From JACDDK01 sp041747155 (lineage in GTDB: Bacteria > Actinomycetota > Rubrobacteria > Rubrobacterales > Rubrobacteraceae), in contig JBGTFQ010000188.1 in the NCBI GenBank assembly GCA_041747155.1, positions 1 through 64,000 of the forward strand: a stretch of 64,000 nt of DNA, written 5' to 3'. Position numbers and translations under genes: made by a program. Below, one piece after another: positions 8,725 to 17,280 of the stretch (the stretch's first letter is position 1; each line of letters opens with the position of its first letter). The notes beneath the pieces were generated by a model that was not told the origin of the DNA, searched no databases, and saw only the letters and a list, made by a program, of their open reading frames with translations.

Positions 8725-9564
8725 ATGATCTCGCTTCGGGTACTCTCTGAAGCTATCGAAGACGGCCAGCGGCGCGAGGCGATCTACGATGGAGATCTGA
8801 TCGTCTTCAAAGACGTACCGGCGCTACTGGAGTTCCGAAACCTCACAGACGCTATGATCCAGGATACTTTGGGAACTTCGGAGCCGGAGAAGGCACAGTT
8901 TGAGCTGGACCGGGACGAATACTCTTCCCGCGTCGAAACCCTGCACAAGCGTTTCCGGGCAGATGCGGGAGTGAAGGATTCGTTTCTCGCGGCACTGACG
9001 CACGTTGGCGTGGATCTGGAACGCACGTATTGGGATTGGCTGCACCTGCGCGTCTCGCCCCATGGCGAAGAGCACACGGGCCGCCGGACATCCAAGCTCG
9101 GCTTCCATCGCGATACTTGGTCCTCGAACGTGTATTCGCAGACTAACTGGTGGGCGCCGATCTACCCCATTACTTCTGGCCGCACTATCGCTTTCTATGG
9201 AGACTACTGGGAGAACCCCCTGAAGAACACGAGCGCGGATTGGGACCTGGAGGAGATACGCTCCGGCACATCGAAGGCTCCGTTGGTTCCCGAACCTGCG
9301 GAGGACGTGGACATCGCATCCGAGGTCCGGCCCGTGATCGAACCAGGGGATCTTCTCTGCTTCTCGGGGGCTCATTTGCACGCCAGCGTGCCAAACTCCA
9401 CCGGCCTTACCCGCTTCTCCATAGAAGCCCGAATTGTGGATGCCCCGGACGCGGCGGAAGGCCGTGGCGCTCCCAACATAGACGGCGAAGCGCCCCGGAT
9501 CGCGGAGGATTGGTTTCGTCACGTCTACGACGGTACGCCTCTAACGAAAGGGACGAAACAGTGA
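8725..9564 (+). CDS. Fe(II)/2-oxoglutarate-dependent oxygenase-like protein
   Basis: A 279-residue protein with a plausible jelly-roll metal site: His128-x-Asp130 in GFHRDTW, a distal His217/His219 in FSGAHLHAS and Arg230 in LTRFS, which could bind 2-oxoglutarate. This spacing fits phytanoyl-CoA-dioxygenase-like enzymes. I do not recognise a named subfamily. The start at 8725 follows GGAGG at 8712-8716; an upstream in-frame ATG at 8656 would overlap the end of the oxidase gene. Its place between a sarcosine oxidase and an IclR regulator suggests it hydroxylates a methylated amine or a related osmolyte. That is inference. Confidence 0.65.
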   Translation: MISLRVLSEAIEDGQRREAIYDGDLIVFKDVPALLEFRNLTDAMIQDTLGTSEPEKAQFELDRDEYSSRVETLHKRFRADAGVKDSFLAALTHVGVDLERTYWDWLHLRVSPHGEEHTGRRTSKLGFHRDTWSSNVYSQTNWWAPIYPITSGRTIAFYGDYWENPLKNTSADWDLEEIRSGTSKAPLVPEPAEDVDIASEVRPVIEPGDLLCFSGAHLHASVPNSTGLTRFSIEARIVDAPDAAEGRGAPNIDGEAPRIAEDWFRHVYDGTPLTKGTKQ

Positions 9565-9618
9565 TAAATGTGAAAGACCGAGCAAGTCGGATTCTGGCCT
9601 TCGGTGTAGACTGGGCCA

Positions 9619-10392
9619 GTGGAAACCGCTAAGCGTAGGACAAACTTCGTTCAGTCTGTCGACCGAGCAATCACCGTGATGGAACTTCTCTCTGATCGGG
9701 TGAGTTCTGGTGTGACGGAAGTGGCGAACGAGTTGGATATACATAAATCAACCGCCCACCGATTGCTTGCAACTCTAAAGGATCGAGGTCTAGTCGAGCA
9801 GGACCCTGCGACCGAGAAATATCGGCTGGGTGTCGGCCTGGTTCTGTTAGCGAACTCGGTTACCGCGGATCTAGACATCGCGCAGTGCTCCCGCTCGGTC
9901 TGCGACCGACTCGCCGAGAAGACCCGCGAAACGGCGACCGTCGCCCTCCTGGAAGGTGACGATGGGATCATCATCCACCAGAGCACGCCGAGCTTCTCCG
10001 CCCTGAACGTGGACTGGTCCGGCATGCACACTCCACTTCATGCAACCGCCGCAGGCAAGGTCTTCCTGCACCATATGCCCGAGGACCAACAACGCCACAT
10101 CATCAAAGAAACCTTGCAAAGCTATACCCCAAACACTTTGACGAACCCCGCAGCTCTTCTAGAAGAATTAAGAGTGGGTCAAAACGACGGATACTGGCAC
10201 ACCGTCGAAGAGTTGGAGACGGGACTGAATGCTGTGGCCGCCCCGATCCAGGGTGCTGACGGCGAGATACTGGCGGCAATAAGCGTCTCCGGTCCAGCGT
10301 TCAGGCTGTCGCCGGAATCTTTCTCCGAGATCGGCGCACTATGCCAACGAGCCTCCGCCGAAATATCCCGATGCCTCGGGTTCCGAACCTAG
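9619..10392 (+). CDS. IclR-family transcriptional regulator
   Basis: A 257-residue protein with an N-terminal winged helix (VDRAITVMELLSDRVSSGVTEVANELDIHKSTAHRLLATL) and a C-terminal IclR effector domain (GMHTPLHATAAGKVFLHHM, EELETGLNAVAAPIQGADG, AAISVSGPAFRL). This is the normal IclR length. The gene sits inside the betaine/sarcosine block and is the natural candidate for its control. The ligand is unknown. The GTG start lacks a clear ribosome site; a TAGACT box at about 9607 sits close to it, so a leaderless transcript is possible. Confidence 0.92.
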   Translation: METAKRRTNFVQSVDRAITVMELLSDRVSSGVTEVANELDIHKSTAHRLLATLKDRGLVEQDPATEKYRLGVGLVLLANSVTADLDIAQCSRSVCDRLAEKTRETATVALLEGDDGIIIHQSTPSFSALNVDWSGMHTPLHATAAGKVFLHHMPEDQQRHIIKETLQSYTPNTLTNPAALLEELRVGQNDGYWHTVEELETGLNAVAAPIQGADGEILAAISVSGPAFRLSPESFSEIGALCQRASAEISRCLGFRT

Positions 10393-10524
10393 ACCCGCTA
10401 CACAGATAACCGCCGCATTTATTCGTAACGTATATTAATCAATGCTTCAAAAATGTATTGGATCGAATAGAAAATCAAGGTTACGCTGTGAATGCAGTGG
10501 AAAGAGAACTGAATCTGGGGTGCG

Positions 10525-11709
10525 ATGAAACATTATGAGGCGGTAGTTGTCGGATGTGGGGGGTTAGGATCGGCGGCTTTGTATTGGCTCTCGCGGGAGT
10601 TGGGTTCTTCGGTGCTTGGGATCGAGCAATTTTCTCTTGGGCATGATCGGGGCGCGTCGCAGGATCACTCCCGGATCATCCGCCTAGCTCAACATCAATC
10701 CCAATACGCCGCCCTCGCCCCGCACGCCTACGAAGCATTCTACGAAGTCGAGCGCGAATCGGGCCAGCAAGTCCTGTTGAAGACCGGCGGTTTGGTCATC
10801 GAAGACCCCGAAGGCCGCGACCTGGACAAAGTCGGAACCCGCAATGTCGAGGGCTACGTGGCCGCGTTCGAAGAGCATGGCTTCGACTATGAGCTACTAG
10901 AGCCCGACCAATTGATGCACCGCTGGCCGCAGTTTCATCTTTCGGGTTCGGAGCGGGCTATCTACTCAGAGGAATCTGGTCTGGTGGATGCAGGGAAGTC
11001 GAACGCGGTCCATATAGCCCTCGCCCGTGCTCGCGGTGCGAACGTCCTTGATAACACCCCCGTCAGGGCTGTGCGTCCCAGTGGCGACGGTGTGGAGGTG
11101 GTGACGGACGATGAGACGTATCTCGCGGATCGGGTCGTGGTGGCGAGCGATATGTGGACCAACGAGGTCTTGCGCGAGACTGGCGTTCGGATACCGCTGA
11201 CCATCACGCAGGAGCAGGTGACGTATTATTCCACGCCGAATTTGTGGGAGTTCTCGCCGGAGCGGTTTCCCGTATTTATGTGGCATGGGGTGGATAATTA
11301 CTATGGTTTTCCGGTGTATGGGGAGGTTGCCACCAAGCTCGGCCAGCATATGGGGGGACATGAGATCACACCGCAGACCCGGACCTTTGAGCCCGACCCG
11401 GTGCGTCAGGAGAGATACCGTAACTTTCTCGGCAAACATCTCCCCGGATTCCTTGGGCCAGAGTTGTACACGAGGACGTGTCCGTACACGATCCCGCCGG
11501 ACCAGAACTTCGTACTCGACACGTTGCCGGATCATCCGCAAATCTCCGTGGTTATAGGAGCGGGCCACGCCTTCAAGTTCGCTGGCCTGATCGGGCGTAT
11601 CCTCTCGGAACTTGCCCTGAACGGCGAGTCATCTTACCCGATAGAATCATTCAGTATGAAACGCCCGGCGATCACCGACCATGCATTTCAGAAAGCCTTC
11701 CACGCTTGA
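10525..11709 (+). CDS. Second sarcosine oxidase/SolA-family flavoprotein
   Basis: A DAO-fold protein of 394 residues, the usual MSOX/SolA length, with VVGCGGLGSAALYWLSRELG at the N-terminus, then GASQDHSRIIRLAQH and Cys319 in TRTCPYTIPPDQNFVLD at the covalent-FAD position. GAGHAFKFAGLIGRIL matches the C-terminal flavin contact. SHGHTRIIR of the first paralogue reads SQDHSRIIR here. The two enzymes have diverged and may oxidise different substrates (for example dimethylglycine and sarcosine). The 132 bp upstream are AT-rich (TAACGTATATTAATC near 10428) and probably hold a promoter. Confidence 0.88.
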   Translation: MKHYEAVVVGCGGLGSAALYWLSRELGSSVLGIEQFSLGHDRGASQDHSRIIRLAQHQSQYAALAPHAYEAFYEVERESGQQVLLKTGGLVIEDPEGRDLDKVGTRNVEGYVAAFEEHGFDYELLEPDQLMHRWPQFHLSGSERAIYSEESGLVDAGKSNAVHIALARARGANVLDNTPVRAVRPSGDGVEVVTDDETYLADRVVVASDMWTNEVLRETGVRIPLTITQEQVTYYSTPNLWEFSPERFPVFMWHGVDNYYGFPVYGEVATKLGQHMGGHEITPQTRTFEPDPVRQERYRNFLGKHLPGFLGPELYTRTCPYTIPPDQNFVLDTLPDHPQISVVIGAGHAFKFAGLIGRILSELALNGESSYPIESFSMKRPAITDHAFQKAFHA

Positions 11710-11744
11710 CGAGCGCATCGCCAGGGAAGCGGGAGATCGACCCG

Positions 11745-12040
11745 GTGACGACCAACGGAAAAGCACGGGTGGATATTAGCCGGGATCGCCGCACACTTGG
11801 ACGCACGAACACGTTGCTGGAGCGGGACGTGGACCTCGAACGGCTACACGGAGACCGGCTCCACAAGGTACAGGCGGAGATGCGGGTGGAGAATTCCGGG
11901 AGGACATGGTCGTGAGCGTGGAGTTCTATGCCGGAAAAGTCGGAGAACAGCACGGCGTCAAGCTAGAGGACGAGGTCTGGATCTCACCCAAAGGACCCAT
12001 CATGCTCTCGCTATATCCCTACGAAGACGAGTTGCTATGA
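11745..12040 (+). pseudogene. M24 (creatinase/Xaa-Pro-like) peptidase reduced to its two ends
   Basis: Two pieces of one protein family are fused out of frame. The first (from GTG 11745 to a stop at 11913-11915) contains LERLHGDRLHKVQAEMR, the N-terminal start seen in many M24/creatinase-like proteins. From about 11882, in another frame, reads EFREDMVVSVEFYAGKVGEQ followed by HGVKLEDEVWI and ends LSLYPYEDELL at 12038-12040, a typical M24 C-terminus. The middle, about 300 residues with all five metal ligands, is missing. The junction lies near 11880-11890. M24 relatives of creatinase or DddP type occur in betaine/DMSP clusters, so a pathway enzyme has probably been lost recently. A short ORF starting at 11906 could still be translated but would not be an enzyme. 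Confidence 0.75.
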
Positions 12041-12073
12041 TGCCCCTTCAAAACGTTGCAGAGAGGAGCGAAA

Positions 12074-13381
12074 ATGACCATTGACCGAACCGACCCTTAC
12101 ACCCGGATGGTTCCACGCCCCGTCCCGCCGGAAGACTTCACAAACGAAGAGACTTACCGTCATACTCGCGCTCCCGTTGACGTGGCCGTCACCCTTATCC
12201 CGGATGCTTACTCATCACGGGAATTCTTCGAGCTAGAGCGGGAGAGAGTCTTCGCGTCTAGTTGGATCGTAGTCGGTTTCGCTTCCCAAGTGCGGGAGGC
12301 TGGAGATGTGATCGTGGCGGAAGTCGCTGGGCGTTCGATCATCGTCACCCGCGACAAGCATGGCGAACTCAATGCTTTCCACAACGTCTGCCGCCACCGG
12401 GCCGCCAAACTGCTCGACGAAGACACTCGCGCCGTCCGCAACAACCGCATACGCTGCCCGTACCATAGTTGGACCTACGACCTCGAAGGAGCTTGCCTCG
12501 GCACGCCGCTCTTCGAAGGCTCGGACATTCCAAAGGAAGCTCAGGCTGCGTTCGATATGAGCGAGATCAAAGGCTTCGACAAGGCGGACTATGGACTTCT
12601 GCCCGTCAAGGCCGAATCCTGGGGTTTCCTCGTCTGCGTAAACTTCGACCCGAACGCCGGGCCGCTAACGGAGCAACTTGGCGACCTGCCCGACCGCTTC
12701 TCGGACTACAAGTTGGAAGAGTGGGGCGTGGTGCGGGAGAAAGGCTATGAGGTCTCGGCGAACTACAAGCTCGTCGGCGAGAACTTCCTTGAGTACTACC
12801 ATCTCCCGTGGGTTCATCCGGAGCTCGTGCAAGTCTCCCGGATGGAGGACCATTACCGGTGGCAGGGACCGGGGTTGTACTCGGGTTTCTGTACAAGTCC
12901 TATTTCCCAGGACACGGAGAGCGGCGGTTTGCAGGGGGCGTTACCTTCCTTGAGCACGCTCGGCGAGGAAGATGCCACGAGCGCCCGTTTCGTACTACTC
13001 TTCCCCAACGTGGCGATCTCCGTCATGCCCAACCATGCCTTTGTCATCATCGCAAATCCCGAGGGGCCGGATAGGACTGTGGAGAGAACCGCGCTTCTCT
13101 CACACCCCGAGTCGTTGGAGAGTTCGGATGTGGAGACGGAGGCCGATCAACTCGCCCGGTTCTGGGATCTCGTAAACCTTCAGGACATCGAGATCGTCGA
13201 GCGTGTCCAGCAAGGCATCTCCAATCCCGCATATCGCGGCGGTCGGATGTGCTACCAGTTCGAGGATACGTTGCATCGGTTTCAGAACATCGTCATAGAC
13301 AAGATGGTCGGCCTCAACCGCGTACCGCCGGGCGACGACGAAGAGATGGTCCAGATGTTCAAGACGGAAGACGAGGGTTGA
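12074..13381 (+). CDS. Rieske non-haem iron oxygenase alpha subunit (glycine-betaine monooxygenase-like)
   Basis: The 435-residue protein has the Rieske ligands Cys106-x-His108 and Cys128-x2-His131 (CRH...CPYH), followed by the mononuclear iron region ENFLEYYHLPWVHPEL. Length and order fit the ring-hydroxylating oxygenase alpha family, which includes GbcA and carnitine and stachydrine oxygenases. With a BCCT importer next door and dimethylglycine/sarcosine enzymes upstream, glycine betaine demethylation to dimethylglycine is the best guess. No ferredoxin-reductase partner is in the window. The start at 12074 follows GAGAGGAG by a few bases; the TTG 18 bp upstream is not needed. Confidence 0.85.
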   Translation: MTIDRTDPYTRMVPRPVPPEDFTNEETYRHTRAPVDVAVTLIPDAYSSREFFELERERVFASSWIVVGFASQVREAGDVIVAEVAGRSIIVTRDKHGELNAFHNVCRHRAAKLLDEDTRAVRNNRIRCPYHSWTYDLEGACLGTPLFEGSDIPKEAQAAFDMSEIKGFDKADYGLLPVKAESWGFLVCVNFDPNAGPLTEQLGDLPDRFSDYKLEEWGVVREKGYEVSANYKLVGENFLEYYHLPWVHPELVQVSRMEDHYRWQGPGLYSGFCTSPISQDTESGGLQGALPSLSTLGEEDATSARFVLLFPNVAISVMPNHAFVIIANPEGPDRTVERTALLSHPESLESSDVETEADQLARFWDLVNLQDIEIVERVQQGISNPAYRGGRMCYQFEDTLHRFQNIVIDKMVGLNRVPPGDDEEMVQMFKTEDEG

Positions 13382-13541
13382 GGGAGCTAGATACCGCGCT
13401 TCTGTGCCAGCTCTCTCAAGCTCTACGATAGCGCGCACATTGTATCTTTGGTAGTATACGTTTTGTCGTTGGAAATCACGGATCGTATACCTCAGCAACT
13501 CTGTACAAGCAGTAGTAGAGACCCAGAGAAAGAGACGGTGC

Positions 13542-15203
13542 ATGGTGGCAGATTACATCAGGCGGCACACGAATCCTCCGGTATTCATCACCTCGCTGGC
13601 GGTAATAATGACTGTGGTTCTGATCGGTTCTTTCTTCGCGGAGTCTTTCGGGGCGGGTGCTCAGAAGGTTCTGAACTTTATCTATGCATACTTTGGATGG
13701 TTTCTGATCCTCTCGGTTAGTTTCTTCTTGATCTTTGTGGTGGCGTTGGCGTTTACGCGATACGGACGCATCCGGCTGGGTCCCGATGACAGCCGACCGG
13801 AGTTCAGCACGCTCTCCTGGTTCGCGATGCTCTTTACCGCTGGCATGGGTATCGGACTCGTATACTTCGGTGTCTCTGAGCCGGTGAGCCATTTTACGAG
13901 CCCGCCGGTCGGCGAGGGCGGAACCGCTGCGGCGGCTCAGCAGGCCATGAACTACACATACTTCCACTGGCTGCTCCATCCGTGGGCAATCTATATCGTG
14001 TTCGCGCTCTCCATAGCGTATTTCTCGTTTAGGAAAGGATTGCCGCTCCGGCCCGCGTCGGCTTTCTATCCCCTTATAGGTGACAGGATCTACGGTTGGT
14101 TGGGCAATGTGATCGACATTCTGGCCGTCTTCGGCACGATGTTCGGTCTCGCGACTTCGTTGGGTTTCGGGGCGCAGCAGGTAAACGCGGGTCTCAGTAC
14201 GCTTTTTGGTGTGCCGAACAACGCTGGCATGCAGATACTTCTTATAGCCCTGATCTCCGGCCTCGCGGCTGTGTCTGTAGTCCTCGGCATCGACAAGGGT
14301 GTTCGTAACCTATCGCTTATCAATATGTGGCTCGCTCTCGGTCTAGCGCTGTTCGTGTTCCTCGTGGGGCCGACGCTCTTTATACTGAACTCGTTGGCGA
14401 GCAACATCGGCTACTACGTTCAGAACATCGTCGGCACCAGCTTCAATATGTTTACGATGAACGAGGCGGGCGCTGAGTGGCAGGCTGGCTGGACGCTGTT
14501 CTATTGGGCTTGGTGGACATCCTGGGCGCCGTTTGTGGGGATGTTTATCGCACGGGTTTCGTATGGGCGGACGATCCGTCAGTTTATCGCGGGCGTTCTG
14601 TTCGCCCCGGCGGGTGTCAGCGCGGCGTGGTTCGTGATCTTCGGCGGTACCGGCATCAACTATATTATGAACGGCAAGGGTGGTGGACTGGCTAACGCGG
14701 ATTCAAGCAACGCCTTGTTCGTCCTGATGAACCAACTGCCCATTCCGGGGATACTCAGCGTGATCGCCTCAGTGGTCGGGATCGTAGTGGTGGTACTGTT
14801 CTTCGCCACGTCGTCGGACTCGGGTTCGCTCGTGATCGACATCCTAACCAATGGCGGTGACCCTAACCCGATCTGGCAACAGCGGCTTATGTGGGCGGTG
14901 CTTGAAGGTGTCGTGGCCGCCGTGCTGCTCGGTGCCGGAGCGGCTACTGGCGGAGACGCGCTACTCGCGCTCCAATCTGCATCGGTAGCTTCCGGCTTAC
15001 CCTTCACCGTGGTACTCATATTTATGTGCGTCGGTCTGGTTGTAGCGCTTCGAAACGAACGATTGCCCTCCATGCAGCCATCACCGACCACGGATCGCCT
15101 GCCACCCGAACCGAGCCAAGTGGCGGGTCGGTCTTCTGGAACTCCGGCGCCGCAACAAGTCAGTGCAGAGGCTCTGGAAGAGCGGGGTCCGCAACGCACC
15201 TAA
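13542..15203 (+). CDS. BCCT-family betaine/choline/carnitine transporter
   Basis: A 553-residue membrane protein with about 12 hydrophobic segments. It carries the BCCT glycine-rich stretch GMGIGLVYFGVSEPVSHF and the tryptophan box WWTSWAPFVGMFIARVSYGR, which form the substrate and cation sites in BetP and related carriers. The soluble C-terminal tail (~45 residues) is rich in Pro, Ser and Glu. It follows the Rieske oxygenase gene by 160 bp and is followed by a strong hairpin at 15220-15247, so it probably closes the catabolic block. It most likely imports the substrate of the block, with glycine betaine favoured. Confidence 0.95.
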   Translation: MVADYIRRHTNPPVFITSLAVIMTVVLIGSFFAESFGAGAQKVLNFIYAYFGWFLILSVSFFLIFVVALAFTRYGRIRLGPDDSRPEFSTLSWFAMLFTAGMGIGLVYFGVSEPVSHFTSPPVGEGGTAAAAQQAMNYTYFHWLLHPWAIYIVFALSIAYFSFRKGLPLRPASAFYPLIGDRIYGWLGNVIDILAVFGTMFGLATSLGFGAQQVNAGLSTLFGVPNNAGMQILLIALISGLAAVSVVLGIDKGVRNLSLINMWLALGLALFVFLVGPTLFILNSLASNIGYYVQNIVGTSFNMFTMNEAGAEWQAGWTLFYWAWWTSWAPFVGMFIARVSYGRTIRQFIAGVLFAPAGVSAAWFVIFGGTGINYIMNGKGGGLANADSSNALFVLMNQLPIPGILSVIASVVGIVVVVLFFATSSDSGSLVIDILTNGGDPNPIWQQRLMWAVLEGVVAAVLLGAGAATGGDALLALQSASVASGLPFTVVLIFMCVGLVVALRNERLPSMQPSPTTDRLPPEPSQVAGRSSGTPAPQQVSAEALEERGPQRT

Positions 15204-15219
15204 AGACCTCTGTAAACCG

Positions 15220-15247
15220 ATGAGCGGGTGGTTCCCCACCCGCTCAT
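15220..15247 (+). terminator. Strong hairpin after BCCT gene
   Basis: A perfect 12-bp stem (ATGAGCGGGTGG / CCACCCGCTCAT) with a 4-nt loop, followed by a short T-rich TTCGTCTTCG. It lies 16 bp after the transporter stop and fits a transcription terminator. Confidence 0.8.
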
Positions 15248-15283
15248 TTCGTCTTCGAACATTGCAAAGATGGAGGTAACTGA

Positions 15284-15514
15284 ATGACGGCTACCATACC
15301 AAGTTCTTGGTCCGGTAAGGATGTTTTGCTCGCCAGAAACGGCGCGGCGGACTCCGAGAGAGTAACGCTAAAAGAAGTCAACGATCTTGGCCTGGCGTAC
15401 ACGTACAAGGAAGGCGAGATAGGGGATGAGCCAGTCTTCGTTCCCTGGAGTTCGGTCAGTTGGATGCGACCGCTCGTGGCGCGGGACAACGAGAGCCACC
15501 AAGGGGAAGAATAA
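15284..15514 (+). CDS. Small conserved-looking protein, function unknown
   Basis: A 76-residue ORF with a good ribosome site (GATGGAGG at 15269-15276, before the ATG at 15284). Codon use matches its neighbours. The sequence starts MTATIPSSWSGKDVLLARNG and contains a compact FVPWSSVSWMRPL patch, which looks like a small beta-rich soluble protein. It is 21 bp upstream of hsp20 and on the same strand, so the two are probably co-transcribed and it may be stress-related. I do not recognise the family. Confidence 0.6.
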   Translation: MTATIPSSWSGKDVLLARNGAADSERVTLKEVNDLGLAYTYKEGEIGDEPVFVPWSSVSWMRPLVARDNESHQGEE

Positions 15515-15535
15515 CCAAGAAACATAGGAGGCAGA

Positions 15536-16003
15536 ATGGGCAATTCGCGAAGGAACCCGTTCCGGGGATTTGTAGACACGCTGAGCGAGACAAACCGGGC
15601 TCGTGAGCGGTGGATGACCGGCAACGATGCGGGAGGGGAGGATCGCCGCCGGGACCACACTACCGCTTGGATCCCAACTACGGATATCTTCGCTCAGGGG
15701 GATGATCTCGTGATCCGGGCCGAACTCGCCGGGGTGAGCGAGGAAGATGTGGATCTAACAATCTCAAGCGGAATGCTGACCATCTCCGGAGATCGCAAGA
15801 TAGACCTCGACGAAGACCAAGCCAGCTACTACGTCCGCGAGCGATTTTACGGTGTCTTCCGACGCGACATGACCCTCCCTGAAGGAATAGACGAGAGCAG
15901 GATCCACGCCAGCTTCAAAAACGGCCTGCTACTCATCACTGTGAAAGACGGCGCCATAGCCACCAAACCCCGTCACGTCCAGATACAGACCGACCCTGGC
16001 TGA
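15536..16003 (+). CDS. Small heat-shock protein Hsp20 / alpha-crystallin family
   Basis: A 155-residue protein with a central alpha-crystallin domain: WIPTTDIFAQGDDLVIRAEL, AGVSEEDVDLTISSGMLTISG, then YGVFRRDMTLPEGIDESRIH and the C-terminal FKNGLLLITV strand. Length is typical for bacterial Hsp20. It acts as an ATP-independent chaperone for unfolding cytosolic proteins. AGGAGG lies just upstream of the ATG. The next 197 bp to the convergent protease gene contain nothing I can assign. Confidence 0.95.
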   Translation: MGNSRRNPFRGFVDTLSETNRARERWMTGNDAGGEDRRRDHTTAWIPTTDIFAQGDDLVIRAELAGVSEEDVDLTISSGMLTISGDRKIDLDEDQASYYVRERFYGVFRRDMTLPEGIDESRIHASFKNGLLLITVKDGAIATKPRHVQIQTDPG

Positions 16004-16200
16004 AGGGGATCTACCAATAGCACCTGCAGCGACGTCTCTCCGCAAATAAGGGCTACCTCTGTAGAACCGAGCAATCCGTCTAGCAATAACAGTAACCACT
16101 CTCTGGTTGAGGCTGCTTCCTCGGACTAGAAACAGCCCCAACCTAGACGCAAAGCCAACCTACTAGCCATCAACTCGAAAATGCTCTCGACTATCTCTGC

Positions 16201-17280
16201 CTAGACATTGCGCTCGCTGAGTCGCACGTCGAACGTCTGCTCTTGTCCATCTCGCAGCACCGTGATTTCTACGGTCTCGCCGGGCTTGTATTTGCGAAGC
16301 TCGGTGAGCAAGTCGCCGGAACTTCCGATTTTCACGGAACCTACGGCGGTTACTATGTCTCCGGCTTGGATACCGGCCTGGGCTGCAGGTTCACCCGGCA
16401 CTACTTCGGCTACAACGGCACCGGAGTCGGCCTGAAGGTCGAACTGCTCGGCGGCTTGGGAGGTGAGATCCGACAACGAGATACCCAGGTAAGGGTGGGA
16501 GACTTCGCCGTTCTCAATGAGTTGATCGGCTATCGAGATCACGGTGTTCGAGGAGATGGCGAAGCCGATGCTCTCGGCTCCTGTCTGACCCGGTGGTAGG
16601 TAGGCGACGTTTATCCCGATCACCTCTCCAGTCCTATCGACCAGAGCGCCTCCCGAGTTTCCAGGCGAAATAGGAGCGTCGGTCTGCACCAAGTCAACCA
16701 GCGAGCTTTGCGCACCGCCGGTAAGCTCAGCCGGAAGCTCCCGGTTCAGGCCGCTAACTACGCCCGCCGTAACCGTGGACTGCAGACCTTGAGGGCTCCC
16801 GATAGCCACGGCCATCTGTCCTGGTATTAGATCTCCGCTGTCGGCGAAGTCCGCCGCTGGTAGGTCGTTTCTATCCACCCGGAGCACGGCCAAGTCCGTG
16901 ACTTCGTCACTACCGACGATCTCCGCTGGCTCCCGGGATCCATCGGCGAAAACTACCTCTGCTTCATTGGCACCCTCGACGACGTGGTTGTTTGTGACGA
17001 CGTAGCCGTCCTCGCTGTAGATAACACCGCTGCCGACACCTCCTTCGTTGCCATCATCGCCGCGCACGTCTATCTGAACCGCCGACGGGCCAACCGTCGA
17101 AGCTACCCGAGCTACCGGCTCGTTCTCCGACGCATCGGAAGTTTCGGATGAAGTCTGCGCTCCAGCTTCTCTGAAACTCTCTCCGTTCGTGGCTAGCAAT
17201 ACCGCCATAACTACGACGATGGCTAGGATCGCCGCCAAGAGCCAGGATAACTTTCTTCCGGTCGCGTTCTGTATTCTCAT
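16201..17280 (-). CDS. Membrane-anchored HtrA/DegP-type trypsin-like protease with PDZ domain
   Basis: A 359-residue protein: an N-terminal transmembrane anchor (LLAAILAIVVVMAVLLA, about residues 14-31), a trypsin-like domain with the triad His in VTNNHVV, Asp in VTDLAVLRV and Ser in SPGNSGGALVD, then one PDZ domain near residues 265-350 (GAVVAEVVPGEPAAQAGIQAGD). The order and length fit actinobacterial HtrA-like proteases that work outside the membrane on damaged proteins. The ATG overlaps the stop of the sigma-factor gene by 4 bp (17277-17280), so the two are translationally coupled. Confidence 0.93.
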   Translation of the reverse strand: MRIQNATGRKLSWLLAAILAIVVVMAVLLATNGESFREAGAQTSSETSDASENEPVARVASTVGPSAVQIDVRGDDGNEGGVGSGVIYSEDGYVVTNNHVVEGANEAEVVFADGSREPAEIVGSDEVTDLAVLRVDRNDLPAADFADSGDLIPGQMAVAIGSPQGLQSTVTAGVVSGLNRELPAELTGGAQSSLVDLVQTDAPISPGNSGGALVDRTGEVIGINVAYLPPGQTGAESIGFAISSNTVISIADQLIENGEVSHPYLGISLSDLTSQAAEQFDLQADSGAVVAEVVPGEPAAQAGIQAGDIVTAVGSVKIGSSGDLLTELRKYKPGETVEITVLRDGQEQTFDVRLSERNV

